Positions 1-7,979 of a stretch of DNA of 64,000 bases are shown piece by piece. The stretch spans positions 868,001-932,000 of the forward strand of contig NZ_CP045651.1 of NCBI RefSeq assembly GCF_009557455.1. The letters run 5' to 3'. The position numbers and the translations under genes are program-made. How positions within the stretch are numbered: the first letter of the stretch is position 1; each line of letters begins with the position of its first letter. The notes beneath the pieces were generated by a model. It saw only the letters and a program-made list of their open reading frames with translations, had not been told where the DNA came from and did no database searches. Source of the DNA: Alistipes sp. dk3624 (GTDB lineage: Bacteria > Bacteroidota > Bacteroidia > Bacteroidales > Rikenellaceae).

Positions 1-2072
1 ATCGGTTCGCCGTGATCGGTCAGCCGCACGTTCGTGCAAACAGGTAACGACCATCGGATTTTCCGGGCGAGTTTCGCGGTCGTATGCAGGTCGTATTCGA
101 GCCGGTTTCCGGATCGCCGGAAATCGACCCGATGGTTTTTCAGCCGCATCGAAGCGGAAGGCCAATCGTCCGGAAAATTGGGCGACACCCGGATATACCC
201 CTCCGGAGCGTGCATTTCCAGGCCGAAAAGCGCCTCGACCACAGCCGCCACATACAACCCTGCCGGAGCCGAGAAATAAGCCGGAACCGCTTCGGTCGAA
301 ACTTCGGGCCACGATCCCCGGTGGTTGTCGTCCATTACCCAGCCGGCCAGCGCATGCAACGGATCGGACACCCGGTTGCGCAACCCGGCGGCCGCGTATC
401 CCCACGCGCCCCACGGCTGCTGAGCGGCTCCGGCCTGCATTCCCCAGGTCCCGACCGCATGATACGGAAAATTATTGGAACAATAAATCGCTCCGGAGCT
501 GTCGGTCAGCCGGTCGGACAGGTGTCGGAGCGACGTATAGGAATCCAACAGGTCGGTTATCCCGAAAATAGCCGGATAGGTCAGCGTATGGTACTGTCCG
601 TCGAGCCGGGGATTGCCCTGCAGATCGTCGAAATAGACGAACCGCCCGAGATCGGAACGCCACAATTTCGCGCGCAGCCGCGAGACGGTCTCGTCGGCGC
701 GGGCGCGCCACAGCAGCGACGCGGTAGTATCCCCGAGTCCGGCGGCCAGTTCGCTGCGAGTACGCATCATGTTGATCCCTTCGACCGACGGGGTCGTTCC
801 GTCGCCGGCGGTAGCCACGTAATCTTCCTGATTGCCGATCTGCAGACCCCAGCCGAGCAGCAAATTGTCATTCCTGTCGTATTCGGCGAACGTCTGGCCG
901 ATTACCCGGTCGAGCACGGGCGCCGTCGCGGCGGCAAAATCGAGGTCGCCGGTAAAATTCCAGTAACGGCGCACCTGCCATGCCCAGAACTGGTTCGTCC
1001 CGCCGAAATCGCGACGCGTAAAACCGAATGGCGCGAAATGCGGGATCGACCCGTCGGAATTGATCATCTCGGCCTGTTTGAGCGTCGTGGCGCGCGAACG
1101 GTCGGTCTGACCGAGCCACTCGGCCGCCGCAGTCTGCTGCATGTGCCACAGCGAAGTCCAGTGATGGATGCACTCGACCCAGCCGTACGGATCGACCCAG
1201 GTATATTCGAGCGTGGTCAGCGCGCTGCCGAAAGCCTTGTCGATCAACGAATCGGGGGTCTCGATCCGGTTCGCAAGCAATTCCCCGTAATGACGGTCGA
1301 CATCGTCCAACGCCCGGGACATATCGAGTCCGGAGATCTTTACCACCCGGGCCCGGTCTTCGGCAAAGGCGAGCAACACTTCGCCCGACCCGCCGGCGAA
1401 AGCGCAGTCGAGGTACTCTCCCCCGCCCTCGCCGCGCCGGACATCGACGACGGCGGAAGTCCGCACTCCGGTAATCGCGCTATGTTCGCCGGTGGCGATC
1501 AGGTAGGTTTTACCCTGCTTGTCGATCCGGTTGTCGCGCGGGTCGAGCGGCTCGAACGGCACTTTGTTCATATCCTCGAAAGCCGACCGTTGCCAAAACG
1601 ATTCGCCGATCATCAGGCGCACCGTCGCTTTCGGTTCGGTGCGGATGCTGTACACGGCGGCCCCGACCCGGGTGGATTCGCCCGTACCGACCATCAACAG
1701 CGTAAACCGGCTCTCGACCTCGACGCCGCCGAGCCGGAAACGCGCCTCGACGCCGCCCGGAAAATCCTCCACGCGGATATCGGTCGCCTCGGCCGCGGTA
1801 TAAATGCGGCCGTCCACCTCGACCTGCGGCACGATGCGCGCGAGGGCCGTATATTGAATCCCGTAATTCTCGCGCACGTAAGTCAACAGGCGCGATACCG
1901 GAGCCCGTTCGTAAGTGCGTACCAGCGCATAGTTCCAGGCCGCCATCCGGTCCATCGGCTGCCGTTCGAAATGTTCGGGAGCCAAGGATTGCGTTCGTGC
2001 GGGAGATCCCGTTCCCAACACAACCGCCGTTAGAAAAAGCTGCGCAAAGCGCAAAAGTCGTATTCGTTTCAT
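1..2072 (-). CDS. Secreted (alpha/alpha)6-barrel glycosidase-like protein, 3' end outside window
   Basis: An uninterrupted minus-strand frame of 690 codons runs from an ATG at 2072 off the left edge. The N-terminus (MKRIRLLRFAQLFLTAVVLG, then SPARTQS) is a typical signal peptide, so the product is exported. After a beta-rich N-terminal part of about 250 residues come Trp/Asp/Glu-rich helical segments such as TWVDPYGWVECIHHW, GTNQFWAWQVRRYW, NLLLGWGLQIGNQEDYV and GAWGYAAAGL. These are the style of six-hairpin (alpha/alpha)6 glycosidases (alpha-L-rhamnosidase, trehalase or MGH1-like). I cannot fix the GH family or the catalytic acids, so the substrate is unknown. It probably acts on a plant or host glycan in the periplasm or at the cell surface. 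The real C-terminus lies outside the window. Confidence 0.6.
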   Translation of the reverse strand, partial: MKRIRLLRFAQLFLTAVVLGTGSPARTQSLAPEHFERQPMDRMAAWNYALVRTYERAPVSRLLTYVRENYGIQYTALARIVPQVEVDGRIYTAAEATDIRVEDFPGGVEARFRLGGVEVESRFTLLMVGTGESTRVGAAVYSIRTEPKATVRLMIGESFWQRSAFEDMNKVPFEPLDPRDNRIDKQGKTYLIATGEHSAITGVRTSAVVDVRRGEGGGEYLDCAFAGGSGEVLLAFAEDRARVVKISGLDMSRALDDVDRHYGELLANRIETPDSLIDKAFGSALTTLEYTWVDPYGWVECIHHWTSLWHMQQTAAAEWLGQTDRSRATTLKQAEMINSDGSIPHFAPFGFTRRDFGGTNQFWAWQVRRYWNFTGDLDFAAATAPVLDRVIGQTFAEYDRNDNLLLGWGLQIGNQEDYVATAGDGTTPSVEGINMMRTRSELAAGLGDTTASLLWRARADETVSRLRAKLWRSDLGRFVYFDDLQGNPRLDGQYHTLTYPAIFGITDLLDSYTSLRHLSDRLTDSSGAIYCSNNFPYHAVGTWGMQAGAAQQPWGAWGYAAAGLRNRVSDPLHALAGWVMDDNHRGSWPEVSTEAVPAYFSAPAGLYVAAVVEALFGLEMHAPEGYIRVSPNFPDDWPSASMRLKNHRVDFRRSGNRLEYDLHTTAKLARKIRWSLPVCTNVRLTDHGEP

Positions 2073-2321
2073 AAGCAGGTTAGGTTAGAACTATAAAGGT
2101 ACGTATTTTACTGGATTTCCGATCTCGATCTGCACGGAATTTCTTCCGACACAACCGTTTGCCGCATCCGAACTATTATCTATCTTGCAGAAGAAAATCC
2201 CGACGGGAACGAATTTTGCAGACACCGGGAGAAGGTCTGCGGCGGGGATCGCCATCGTCCATTTTCCGCCCGAACCGTCCGGATCGTCCGGCTGCATGAA
2301 AATTTATTAAACCATAATTTG

Positions 2322-3134
2322 ATGAAAAGATTCGAAAACAAAGCGGCGCTCGTAACCGGAGCGGCCAAAGGAATCGGTTTTGCCACGGCCGAGCGGCTAT
2401 GCGCCGAAGGGGCCTCGGTCGTCGTGGCCGACTACGACCTGGAAGGAGCTAAAAAGGCCTGCCAAACCCTGAACGACGCCGGAGGAAACGCCGTCGCCGT
2501 CTATTTCAATGCGGCGGAACTGGAAAGTTCGCGCGACCTGGCGGCGCATACGCTGAAAAATTTCGGCCGGATCGACGTGGTCGTCAACAACGCCGGGTAT
2601 GCCGATCCCAAACGGGACGCCGACCTGCTGCACGCCGACCTGGATTATTTCGACGAAGTGTTCCATGTGATGGTTCGCAGCATGATGGTCATTACGCAGC
2701 AGGCAGTCGCCTGGATGACGGCCAACGGCGGCGGCGCGATCGTCAACGTCGCGTCGATCGGAGGGTTGACCGGCAACCTGACGGGCTGCTATTACGGCAT
2801 CTGCAAAGCCGGTTCGGTCAACTTCACGCGGTACGTAGCCACGCAGTACGGCAAAGCCGGCGTGCGATGCAACTGCGTCGCGCCGGGACTGGTGTTGACC
2901 CCAGCGGCCGAACGGTCGCTGACCGACGAGTACAAGGAACTGTTCATCGCGCACAATGCGGTGGATTACGCCGGGCAGTCGGAAGACATCGCCGGAGTGA
3001 TCGCCTTCCTCGCTTCCGACGACGCCCGTTACGTGACCGGGCAGACGGTCGTGGCAGACGGCGGCTGCACCTGCCACAATCCGACGGTCAGAGACATGCG
3101 CGCTTTTGCGGAAGGACAGACTACGTTCAAATAA
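2322..3134 (+). CDS. Short-chain dehydrogenase resembling 7-alpha-hydroxysteroid dehydrogenase
   Basis: The 270-residue product is a classical SDR. It has the cofactor loop TGAAKGIG (residues 12-19), NNAG (89-92) and the catalytic triad Ser145, Tyr158, Lys162 with the expected 13-residue Ser-Tyr spacing. Asp37 and Asp39 after the second strand (VADYD) favour NAD over NADP. The start MKRFENK, the stretch DYFDEVFH, the segment VRCNCVAPGLVLTPAA and the tail RYVTGQTVVADGG...HNPT closely resemble, as I recall it, the Bacteroides fragilis 7-alpha-hydroxysteroid dehydrogenase, which oxidises the 7-alpha hydroxyl of cholate-type bile acids. That substrate is inferred from resemblance, not shown. I start at the ATG at 2322 rather than the TTG just before it. 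The gene stands alone and ends at a terminator hairpin. Confidence 0.8.
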   Translation: MKRFENKAALVTGAAKGIGFATAERLCAEGASVVVADYDLEGAKKACQTLNDAGGNAVAVYFNAAELESSRDLAAHTLKNFGRIDVVVNNAGYADPKRDADLLHADLDYFDEVFHVMVRSMMVITQQAVAWMTANGGGAIVNVASIGGLTGNLTGCYYGICKAGSVNFTRYVATQYGKAGVRCNCVAPGLVLTPAAERSLTDEYKELFIAHNAVDYAGQSEDIAGVIAFLASDDARYVTGQTVVADGGCTCHNPTVRDMRAFAEGQTTFK

Positions 3135-3182
3135 AGGAAAATACGGTGCAGGCCAAGGCCCCGCAGACCGTAAGCATAACGG

Positions 3183-3217
3183 CAGGGACGACACAACAGC
3201 CGTCCCTGTCGGTTTTT
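3183..3217 (+). terminator. Rho-independent terminator after the SDR gene
   Basis: An 8-bp perfect stem (CAGGGACG at 3183-3190 and CGTCCCTG at 3201-3208) is followed by a T tract at 3213-3217, 50 nt past the SDR stop codon and before the convergent acyltransferase gene. Confidence 0.75.
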
Positions 3218-3283
3218 ACAGCACTGTATGTTGAAACTGGGAAAAGAATCCGTCGTCCGGTGAAACGAATATGACATGCCCCA

Positions 3284-4333
3284 TCACAATACCCGTTTCA
3301 TCCCCGGAATACTCCGCACCAGATAAACCAGCGCGAACGACACGACCGTCGCGCATATTCCGATAAAAAGAAACTTGACCGTTCCGCTTCCCATATCGAA
3401 CCCGTCGAATGCATATTGCAATCCGATGATGACGAACAGGTGGAAAAAATAAACGCCGTACGCCTGATCGGCCAGCCATCGGCGGAAAGGGGACGTCCGA
3501 TTGAATCTTACTCTGTACAGATAGATCAGACCGAAACTCAGCGACAGACAGAGGAGCGCTTCATACCACCACCAATTCTTCCAGATATTGTTTCCCAGAA
3601 AAGGGTAAACCGGACGCAAATAAACCAATAAAACCATCAATCCCGCCACCGCGAGCAGTACCTTCCCCACCGACGGAGACAATGATCCGAACCAATCGTT
3701 CCGGTAAGCGACAATTCCCAGCGCAAACATCAGAACGTATTGGGGAAGATGGGCGGGTTCGCTACTCAAAAAACCTCCCAGCATTTTCCAGTGGTCGATC
3801 GGATTTTCCAACCGGACATAATAAGTAACGGCGGATAACCCGGCTGCCAAAAGCAAAACACGCAGTAAATTCAACCGCCTGTCCCGTTTCAGTCCCCATT
3901 CGTATTTTCTGCACGCTTCGTAAATGCAAACATAGGCCAGCGAATAAAACAACAGATGTTCCAGAAACCACGTATGAGCGAATTCCGCTTTTCCGGTAAC
4001 CGATAACGACAATATCAGCACGACCAGCATGGGAACGCCCAAGCGGATCGCCCTTTTGCGAACAAATTGCTTCGTACCGCTTCTATCCAGGCTTCCGGGT
4101 ATAAAATAAGCCGAAATCAAAAAAAACAACCCCATGAAGAAAGCCGCGTTCACCGGAAAGAAATTTCCGAGCCAACCGACATATTCATGCGATAAGGAAG
4201 GGGAGTAAGGCCACGCTCCTCCGTCGCCGTACGCCTGACCGGCATGATGAAATACGACCAGTACCGTGAGAAGCACTTTCAAATTATCAAGGTAATGGCA
4301 TCGTGTAACGGAAGGAAGCACAGTAGTCGGCAT
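3284..4333 (-). CDS. Membrane acyltransferase, family 3 (OafA/YrhL-like)
   Basis: The 349-residue polytopic membrane protein has about ten hydrophobic segments. It begins with the hallmark of acyltransferase family 3: YLDNLKVLLTVLVVFHHAGQAYG, a Tyr-Leu-Asp followed by a conserved His in the first membrane helix. A later GYGVYFFH-like segment (DQAYGVYFFHLFVII) is also typical. Such proteins move O-acetyl or similar acyl groups onto cell-surface glycans or other extracytoplasmic acceptors. The acceptor here cannot be read from the sequence, and no polysaccharide genes are adjacent. Length is normal for the family. The gene is monocistronic and converges on the SDR gene. Confidence 0.82.
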   Translation of the reverse strand: MPTTVLPSVTRCHYLDNLKVLLTVLVVFHHAGQAYGDGGAWPYSPSLSHEYVGWLGNFFPVNAAFFMGLFFLISAYFIPGSLDRSGTKQFVRKRAIRLGVPMLVVLILSLSVTGKAEFAHTWFLEHLLFYSLAYVCIYEACRKYEWGLKRDRRLNLLRVLLLAAGLSAVTYYVRLENPIDHWKMLGGFLSSEPAHLPQYVLMFALGIVAYRNDWFGSLSPSVGKVLLAVAGLMVLLVYLRPVYPFLGNNIWKNWWWYEALLCLSLSFGLIYLYRVRFNRTSPFRRWLADQAYGVYFFHLFVIIGLQYAFDGFDMGSGTVKFLFIGICATVVSFALVYLVRSIPGMKRVL

Positions 4334-4362
4334 AAGAAAGTCAATATTCGGGTCAGTATTTA

Positions 4363-4394
4363 TAAAGATACGAAAAATTTTTCCCTATTCCAAA
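4363..4394 (-). promoter_or_regulatory. Probable Bacteroidota promoter of the acyltransferase gene
   Basis: On the minus strand TTTG (4391-4394) is followed after 20 nt by TATCTTTA (4363-4370), one base off the TAnnTTTG -7 consensus. It lies 30 nt upstream of the acyltransferase start. Confidence 0.55.
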
Positions 4395-4398
4395 TTGA

Positions 4399-4450
4399 AA
4401 AGGCGGGGACTTCCGGAATCGGGATGATTCCCTGAAGTCTCCGCCTTTTG
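4399..4450. terminator. Bidirectional terminator-like hairpin
   Basis: A long imperfect inverted repeat pairs AAAAGGCGGGGACTT near 4399 with AAGTCTCCGCCTTTT near 4450. The A and T flanks make it a plausible terminator in both directions. On the minus strand it follows the small ORF at 4550-4669 and GlsB, and it sits just upstream of the acyltransferase promoter. Confidence 0.65.
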
Positions 4451-4549
4451 TTACGAGGCAGAATCTGCCGTTTGCAGGTTACCGGGAACGGAAAGCCGTT
4501 CCCGTCGGAACATCGCGCGAAGTAAAAACTTACCCCCGGATCGAAAAAT

Positions 4550-4669
4550 TTATTTCTTATCCGTCTTCGACGAGCTCTTCCCGTCCATCGGTTTTTTCTT
4601 CATGTCGTCCGAATCTTTGGGGCGTGATGACGATCCGCATCCGCATCCCCCTTTCTTAGTGCTTTCCAT
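4550..4669 (-). CDS. Small Gly/Cys- and Lys-rich protein, 39 residues
   Basis: An ATG-to-TAA frame of 39 codons begins MESTKKGGCGCGSSS and continues with a very hydrophilic Lys/Asp/Ser-rich tail ending KTDKK. It sits between the GlsB-type gene and a strong terminator on the same strand, which fits a short co-transcribed stress-type gene. I do not recognise a family. The clustered Gly-Cys-Gly-Cys could bind metal or be a remnant lipobox, but there is no hydrophobic signal stretch. Codon composition fits the genome, so it is plausible but not certain. Confidence 0.45.
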   Translation of the reverse strand: MESTKKGGCGCGSSSRPKDSDDMKKKPMDGKSSSKTDKK

Positions 4670-4711
4670 AATACGATAATTTATAAGTGAAACATTCTTT
4701 ACTTTTTTCGG

Positions 4712-4969
4712 TTATTGCTGTCTTTGTTTTTTATGGCTCAGCAGCGAAGCGATCCACAGCAACACGATCGCCCCGACGAGCGACGCGATCAGGCTGCCCA
4801 GCGTCCCGACGGCGACCAGCCCGAACAGGCTCAGCAGCCATCCGCCGAGCACCCCGCCGACGATACCGATCACGATATTGAGCAACAGGCCCGAACCGCT
4901 GCCCTTGACGATCAGACTGGCGATGTAGCCCACGATGAGCCCGATCAATAAATACCACAGAAAATACAT
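4712..4969 (-). CDS. GlsB/YeaQ/YmgE family stress-response membrane protein
   Basis: The 85-residue, very hydrophobic protein has three membrane segments rich in glycine: LWYLLIGLIVGYIASLIV, then LLLNIVIGIVGGVLGGWLL, then LGSLIASLVGAIVLLWIA. It ends in a basic tail (SHKKQRQQ). The GIVGG-GG-W pattern and the length match the transglycosylase-associated GlsB/YeaQ/YmgE family, small inner-membrane proteins induced by stress whose biochemical role is unknown. It lies downstream of cobC on the same strand, 95 nt away. It is probably a separate unit, possibly transcribed with the 39-residue ORF behind it. Confidence 0.85.
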   Translation of the reverse strand: MYFLWYLLIGLIVGYIASLIVKGSGSGLLLNIVIGIVGGVLGGWLLSLFGLVAVGTLGSLIASLVGAIVLLWIASLLSHKKQRQQ

Positions 4970-5064
4970 AATTCCGTTTTTTATGTTCTACGAACGTTTC
5001 CCGGAATACATCAATACCCGTGCCATGTCGGCCGGGAAAAGAGCGGAAAACCGTAGGAAAAAGG

Positions 5065-5592
5065 TCAGAATTGCAGCGTGACGACGCCCCCGTATGGGGC
5101 AGGCTCCGCAAACGCCTGTTCGACAGAACACGAGTCGGCGACCGTGCGCGCGCAGGCGATCACCCCGCCGTGCGTAAAAAACAACACGCGACTCAGGCCG
5201 GCCGCTTTCAACCGGCCGATAAAAGAACCGACGCGGCCGCACATTCCATCGAACGACTCGCCGCCGGCCGTCGGCGCATGCATCCAGTCGGCGAACCATA
5301 CTTTCAGCCGGGGATCGGAAATCGCCATCCACGGCCGCATCTCCCACGCCCCGAAATCCATTTCCAACAGGCAGGATTCCCGCACGGCGTCCGGCCAACC
5401 GCAGAAAGCCGCCAGCCGCTCGCAACGGCTGAGCGGACTGGTGTAAACGGCATCGAACGGCGGCGTCGGCAAAGCCGCCGCAACGGCGGTCGCCTCCTGC
5501 GGAAACGTCGCCTTCAGCGGCACATCCGTCCGTCCGTAGCAAACGCCCGGCGGAACGTCAACCGAGGTATGCCGCACCAGTACCGCTTCCAT
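5065..5592 (-). CDS. cobC: Alpha-ribazole phosphatase (histidine phosphatase)
   Basis: The 175-residue histidine phosphatase has the N-terminal phospho-acceptor motif LVRHTSV, followed by CYGRTDVPL, the SPLSRCERLA segment, the acid EMDFGAWE and the second catalytic histidine in FFTHGGVIA. These are the motifs of CobC, which removes phosphate from alpha-ribazole-5'-phosphate or adenosylcobalamin-5'-phosphate. It is the last gene of the cobalamin operon. Its ATG at 5592 lies inside the 3' end of cobS (35-nt overlap), which supports both the assignment and translational coupling. The open frame continues upstream, but those extra residues would lie wholly within cobS. Confidence 0.88.
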   Translation of the reverse strand: MEAVLVRHTSVDVPPGVCYGRTDVPLKATFPQEATAVAAALPTPPFDAVYTSPLSRCERLAAFCGWPDAVRESCLLEMDFGAWEMRPWMAISDPRLKVWFADWMHAPTAGGESFDGMCGRVGSFIGRLKAAGLSRVLFFTHGGVIACARTVADSCSVEQAFAEPAPYGGVVTLQF

Positions 5593-6337
5593 AATATCGG
5601 TATAAAACGACCAAAGCCACATAAAACGAGCCCTCGCACAACAGGAATGCCGCACCGCAGCAATCCCCCGTGTACCCGCCGATACGGCGTCGCATCTGTC
5701 GAATAAGCCACGCAATGCACGCGAACGGCGCAAGCCCGGCAAGCCAGTAAGGCGGATAAAACAGCGACAGCATCGGCAGCACACCGAACGCCGCGCCGCA
5801 AACTATTTCGCCGACGCGCATCGGTGCATACACCACGCCGGATTTGCTCTGAGCCGCCGGACGCGCGTAAGGCAGGAAATTGATCGTCATCGACGCGACG
5901 AACTTGCAGAACGGATCGCCGCAAAGCACCGCCGCACACGCCACCGGAACCGGCAGCGAAGCGAGCAGCGCGACGAGCAGCCCGAAATAGAGAATCAACC
6001 CGATGATTCCGTAACTGCCTGTACGGGAGTCTTTCATAATGGCCAGCGTCTGCTCCCGGGTTCTACCTCCGCCGAAACCGTCCAGAAAATCGGAAAGCCC
6101 GTCTTCGTGCAACGCCCCGGTCAGCAGCACCCGCGCGATAACCGCCGCCAGCACGGCCGCCGGCACCGGCAGTAGGAACGCCGCACCATACAACACCCCC
6201 GCCGTCACGGCAGCGGTCAGCCACCCGGTCGCGGACCAATAAGCCACCACCCGCCGGTAACAGGCGTCCGGAACCCGCACGACCCGCCACAGGGGCAGGC
6301 GTGTGAAAAAGATCAATGCGGCGGCAAGCTGTTTCAT
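5558..6337 (-). CDS. cobS: Adenosylcobinamide-GDP ribazoletransferase (cobalamin synthase)
   Basis: The 259-residue polytopic membrane protein carries the CobS signature HEDGLSDFLDGFGGGRTREQTLAIMKDSRTGSYG, with its conserved metal-binding acidic residues and Lys-Asp-Ser-Arg. CobS joins adenosylcobinamide-GDP and alpha-ribazole (or its phosphate) in the membrane, the last assembly step of adenosylcobalamin. I place the start at MKQLAAALIFFTRLPLW (6337), because this is the family's usual N-terminus (LxFxTRLP). The longer open frame would run back into cobT. The gene overlaps cobC by 35 nt and follows cobT by 91 nt. Confidence 0.92.
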   Translation of the reverse strand: MKQLAAALIFFTRLPLWRVVRVPDACYRRVVAYWSATGWLTAAVTAGVLYGAAFLLPVPAAVLAAVIARVLLTGALHEDGLSDFLDGFGGGRTREQTLAIMKDSRTGSYGIIGLILYFGLLVALLASLPVPVACAAVLCGDPFCKFVASMTINFLPYARPAAQSKSGVVYAPMRVGEIVCGAAFGVLPMLSLFYPPYWLAGLAPFACIAWLIRQMRRRIGGYTGDCCGAAFLLCEGSFYVALVVLYRYYGSGTGAAYLG

Positions 6338-6428
6338 TTCAAAATCCGTATTAAAATCGAGGGCGGAATTTCGTCCGGAACGTTCCGCTGCAATCACCCG
6401 CAGACATCGCAGCGCGCACTCCCCTCTT

Positions 6429-7469
6429 CTAAAAATATTTGGTAACGCCGGCGTCGCCGAACGAAGCCATTTCGGCGAGCATCCGCACGGCCGATTCGAC
6501 GATCGGATAAGCGCACACGGCGCCGGTTCCCTCGCCCAGACGCAGGCCGAGGTCGAGCAGCGGTTTCGCTCCCATCGCATCCAGCAACAGGGCGTGTCCC
6601 GACTCGTCTCCCCGGTGCGCGAACACCGCATAGTTCAACACTTCGGGATAAAGCTTCGATGCGGCGAGCATACAGTTGGTCATAATGAATCCGTCGACGA
6701 GGATCACCATTCCCAGCTCGGCGGCCTGCAACATCGCCCCGACTGCCATCACCATCTCGTAGCCGCCGAACCAGCGCATCACGTCCTCCACCGAACGATC
6801 GCCCGCATATCCGTCGAGCGCCTGCCGCAATACATGGCATTTACGGCGCACCCCGGCCGAACCGAGTCCGCTGCCGGCCCCGACGCACTGTTCGAGCGGA
6901 GTACCGGTCAGGCAGGTCATCCACATCGACGAAGCCGACGTATTGCCGATCCCCATTTCGCCGAAACTGATGACGTTGCAACCGTCGTCGCGGCACATCG
7001 CAGCGACCGAAGCGCCGCGTTCAACGGCCAGTTCCATCTCCTCGCGCGTCATGGCCGCCGTATCGACGAAATTACGCGTCCCGCGGCGAATCTTCAGGTC
7101 GATCAGTCCGTCGGCGGCAGGCAGCTCGGCGTCGACGCCGGCATCGACCACTCTCAGCCGGAAACCGTGCTGCCGACACAGGAAACTGATCCCCGCCCCG
7201 CCTTTCAAGAAGTTATCGACCATCTGCCGAGTCACTTCTTTCGGCGACAGGCTGACTTTCTCTTCGGCAACCCCGTGATCGCCGGCAAAAACGATGTTGT
7301 ACGGCCTGTCGAGCGACGGGGTAAGCGTCTGCTGTATCCACCCGATCTGCAAAGCCAATTCTTCGAGACGGCCGAGCGATCCGAGCGGCTTGGTCAGCCC
7401 GTCAATCTTCTGTTGCAACGCCGTACGAATCTCCGCATCGGGCGTCTTTATCGCAAAGTTTTTCATCAT
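6429..7469 (-). CDS. cobT: Nicotinate-nucleotide--dimethylbenzimidazole phosphoribosyltransferase
   Basis: The 346-residue protein matches CobT in length and motifs: [13 protein letters not shown] near the N-terminus, [25 protein letters not shown], and the C-terminal [10 protein letters not shown] containing the catalytic glutamate. CobT transfers phosphoribose from nicotinate mononucleotide to the lower-ligand base, giving alpha-ribazole-5'-phosphate for CobS/CobC. Two adjacent ATG codons (7469 and 7466) are possible starts. It abuts cobU end to start with no spacer. Confidence 0.94.
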   Translation of the reverse strand: MMKNFAIKTPDAEIRTALQQKIDGLTKPLGSLGRLEELALQIGWIQQTLTPSLDRPYNIVFAGDHGVAEEKVSLSPKEVTRQMVDNFLKGGAGISFLCRQHGFRLRVVDAGVDAELPAADGLIDLKIRRGTRNFVDTAAMTREEMELAVERGASVAAMCRDDGCNVISFGEMGIGNTSASSMWMTCLTGTPLEQCVGAGSGLGSAGVRRKCHVLRQALDGYAGDRSVEDVMRWFGGYEMVMAVGAMLQAAELGMVILVDGFIMTNCMLAASKLYPEVLNYAVFAHRGDESGHALLLDAMGAKPLLDLGLRLGEGTGAVCAYPIVESAVRMLAEMASFGDAGVTKYF

Positions 7470-7979
7470 CTATTTAACTTTTATCGGTATGCCGGACACC
7501 ATCAGTACGACGCTTCCGGCACGTTGTGCAATGTATTGGTTGACCCACCCCTGCAAGTCGGTAAAACGGCGCTGCAACGGATCGGTCGATACGCCGCCGA
7601 GCCCGATCTCGTTGGTCACGAAAATAAAGTCGGCGTCCTGCGCGGCCAACCGGTCGAACTCGCTTTTGACCGCGTCCAGCGCCCGGTCGACATCCGAATC
7701 GAAATCGTAAAAAAAATTCGTGCACCACAGCGTCACGCAGTCCACCACCACCGTCCGGCCGCGAAAATCACGGCGGCTCAAGTTTTTCGGTTCCTCGACC
7801 GTCTCCCACTGCGGCCCCCGGTCGGCACGATGGCGTTCGATCCGGAGTCGGTGCTCCTGGTCCCATACGCGCGAAGTCGCCAGGTAGACCGGACGATCCG
7901 AACGCTCCAGCGCCAACCGCTGCGCATACGAACTCTTCCCCGAACGGGCGCCTCCCGTTATCAAAGTAATACTACCCAC
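7470..7979 (-). CDS. cobU: Adenosylcobinamide kinase / guanylyltransferase
   Basis: The 169-residue bifunctional enzyme has the P-loop GGARSGKSS (residues 9-17), the guanylylated-His region ERHRADRG, VVDCVTLWCTN and VTNEIGLGGVS, all diagnostic of CobU. It phosphorylates adenosylcobinamide and then attaches GMP, activating both salvaged cobinamide and de novo intermediate for CobS. The start overlaps the 3' end of the ATPase gene by 8 nt and the stop is adjacent to the cobT start, so it is inside a single operon under the upstream cobalamin riboswitch. Confidence 0.94.
   Translation of the reverse strand: MGSITLITGGARSGKSSYAQRLALERSDRPVYLATSRVWDQEHRLRIERHRADRGPQWETVEEPKNLSRRDFRGRTVVVDCVTLWCTNFFYDFDSDVDRALDAVKSEFDRLAAQDADFIFVTNEIGLGGVSTDPLQRRFTDLQGWVNQYIAQRAGSVVLMVSGIPIKVK

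Noticed and set aside
84-2033. Plus-strand open frame of 649 codons
   Set aside because: It is the opposite strand of the secreted glycosidase-like gene, whose minus-strand frame has a signal peptide and coherent protein motifs. GC-rich codon use leaves the opposite frame without stops.
4997-5039. Inverted repeat TTTCCCGG / CCGGGAAA after cobC
   Set aside because: The 27-nt loop and absence of a T tract make it a weak terminator candidate.
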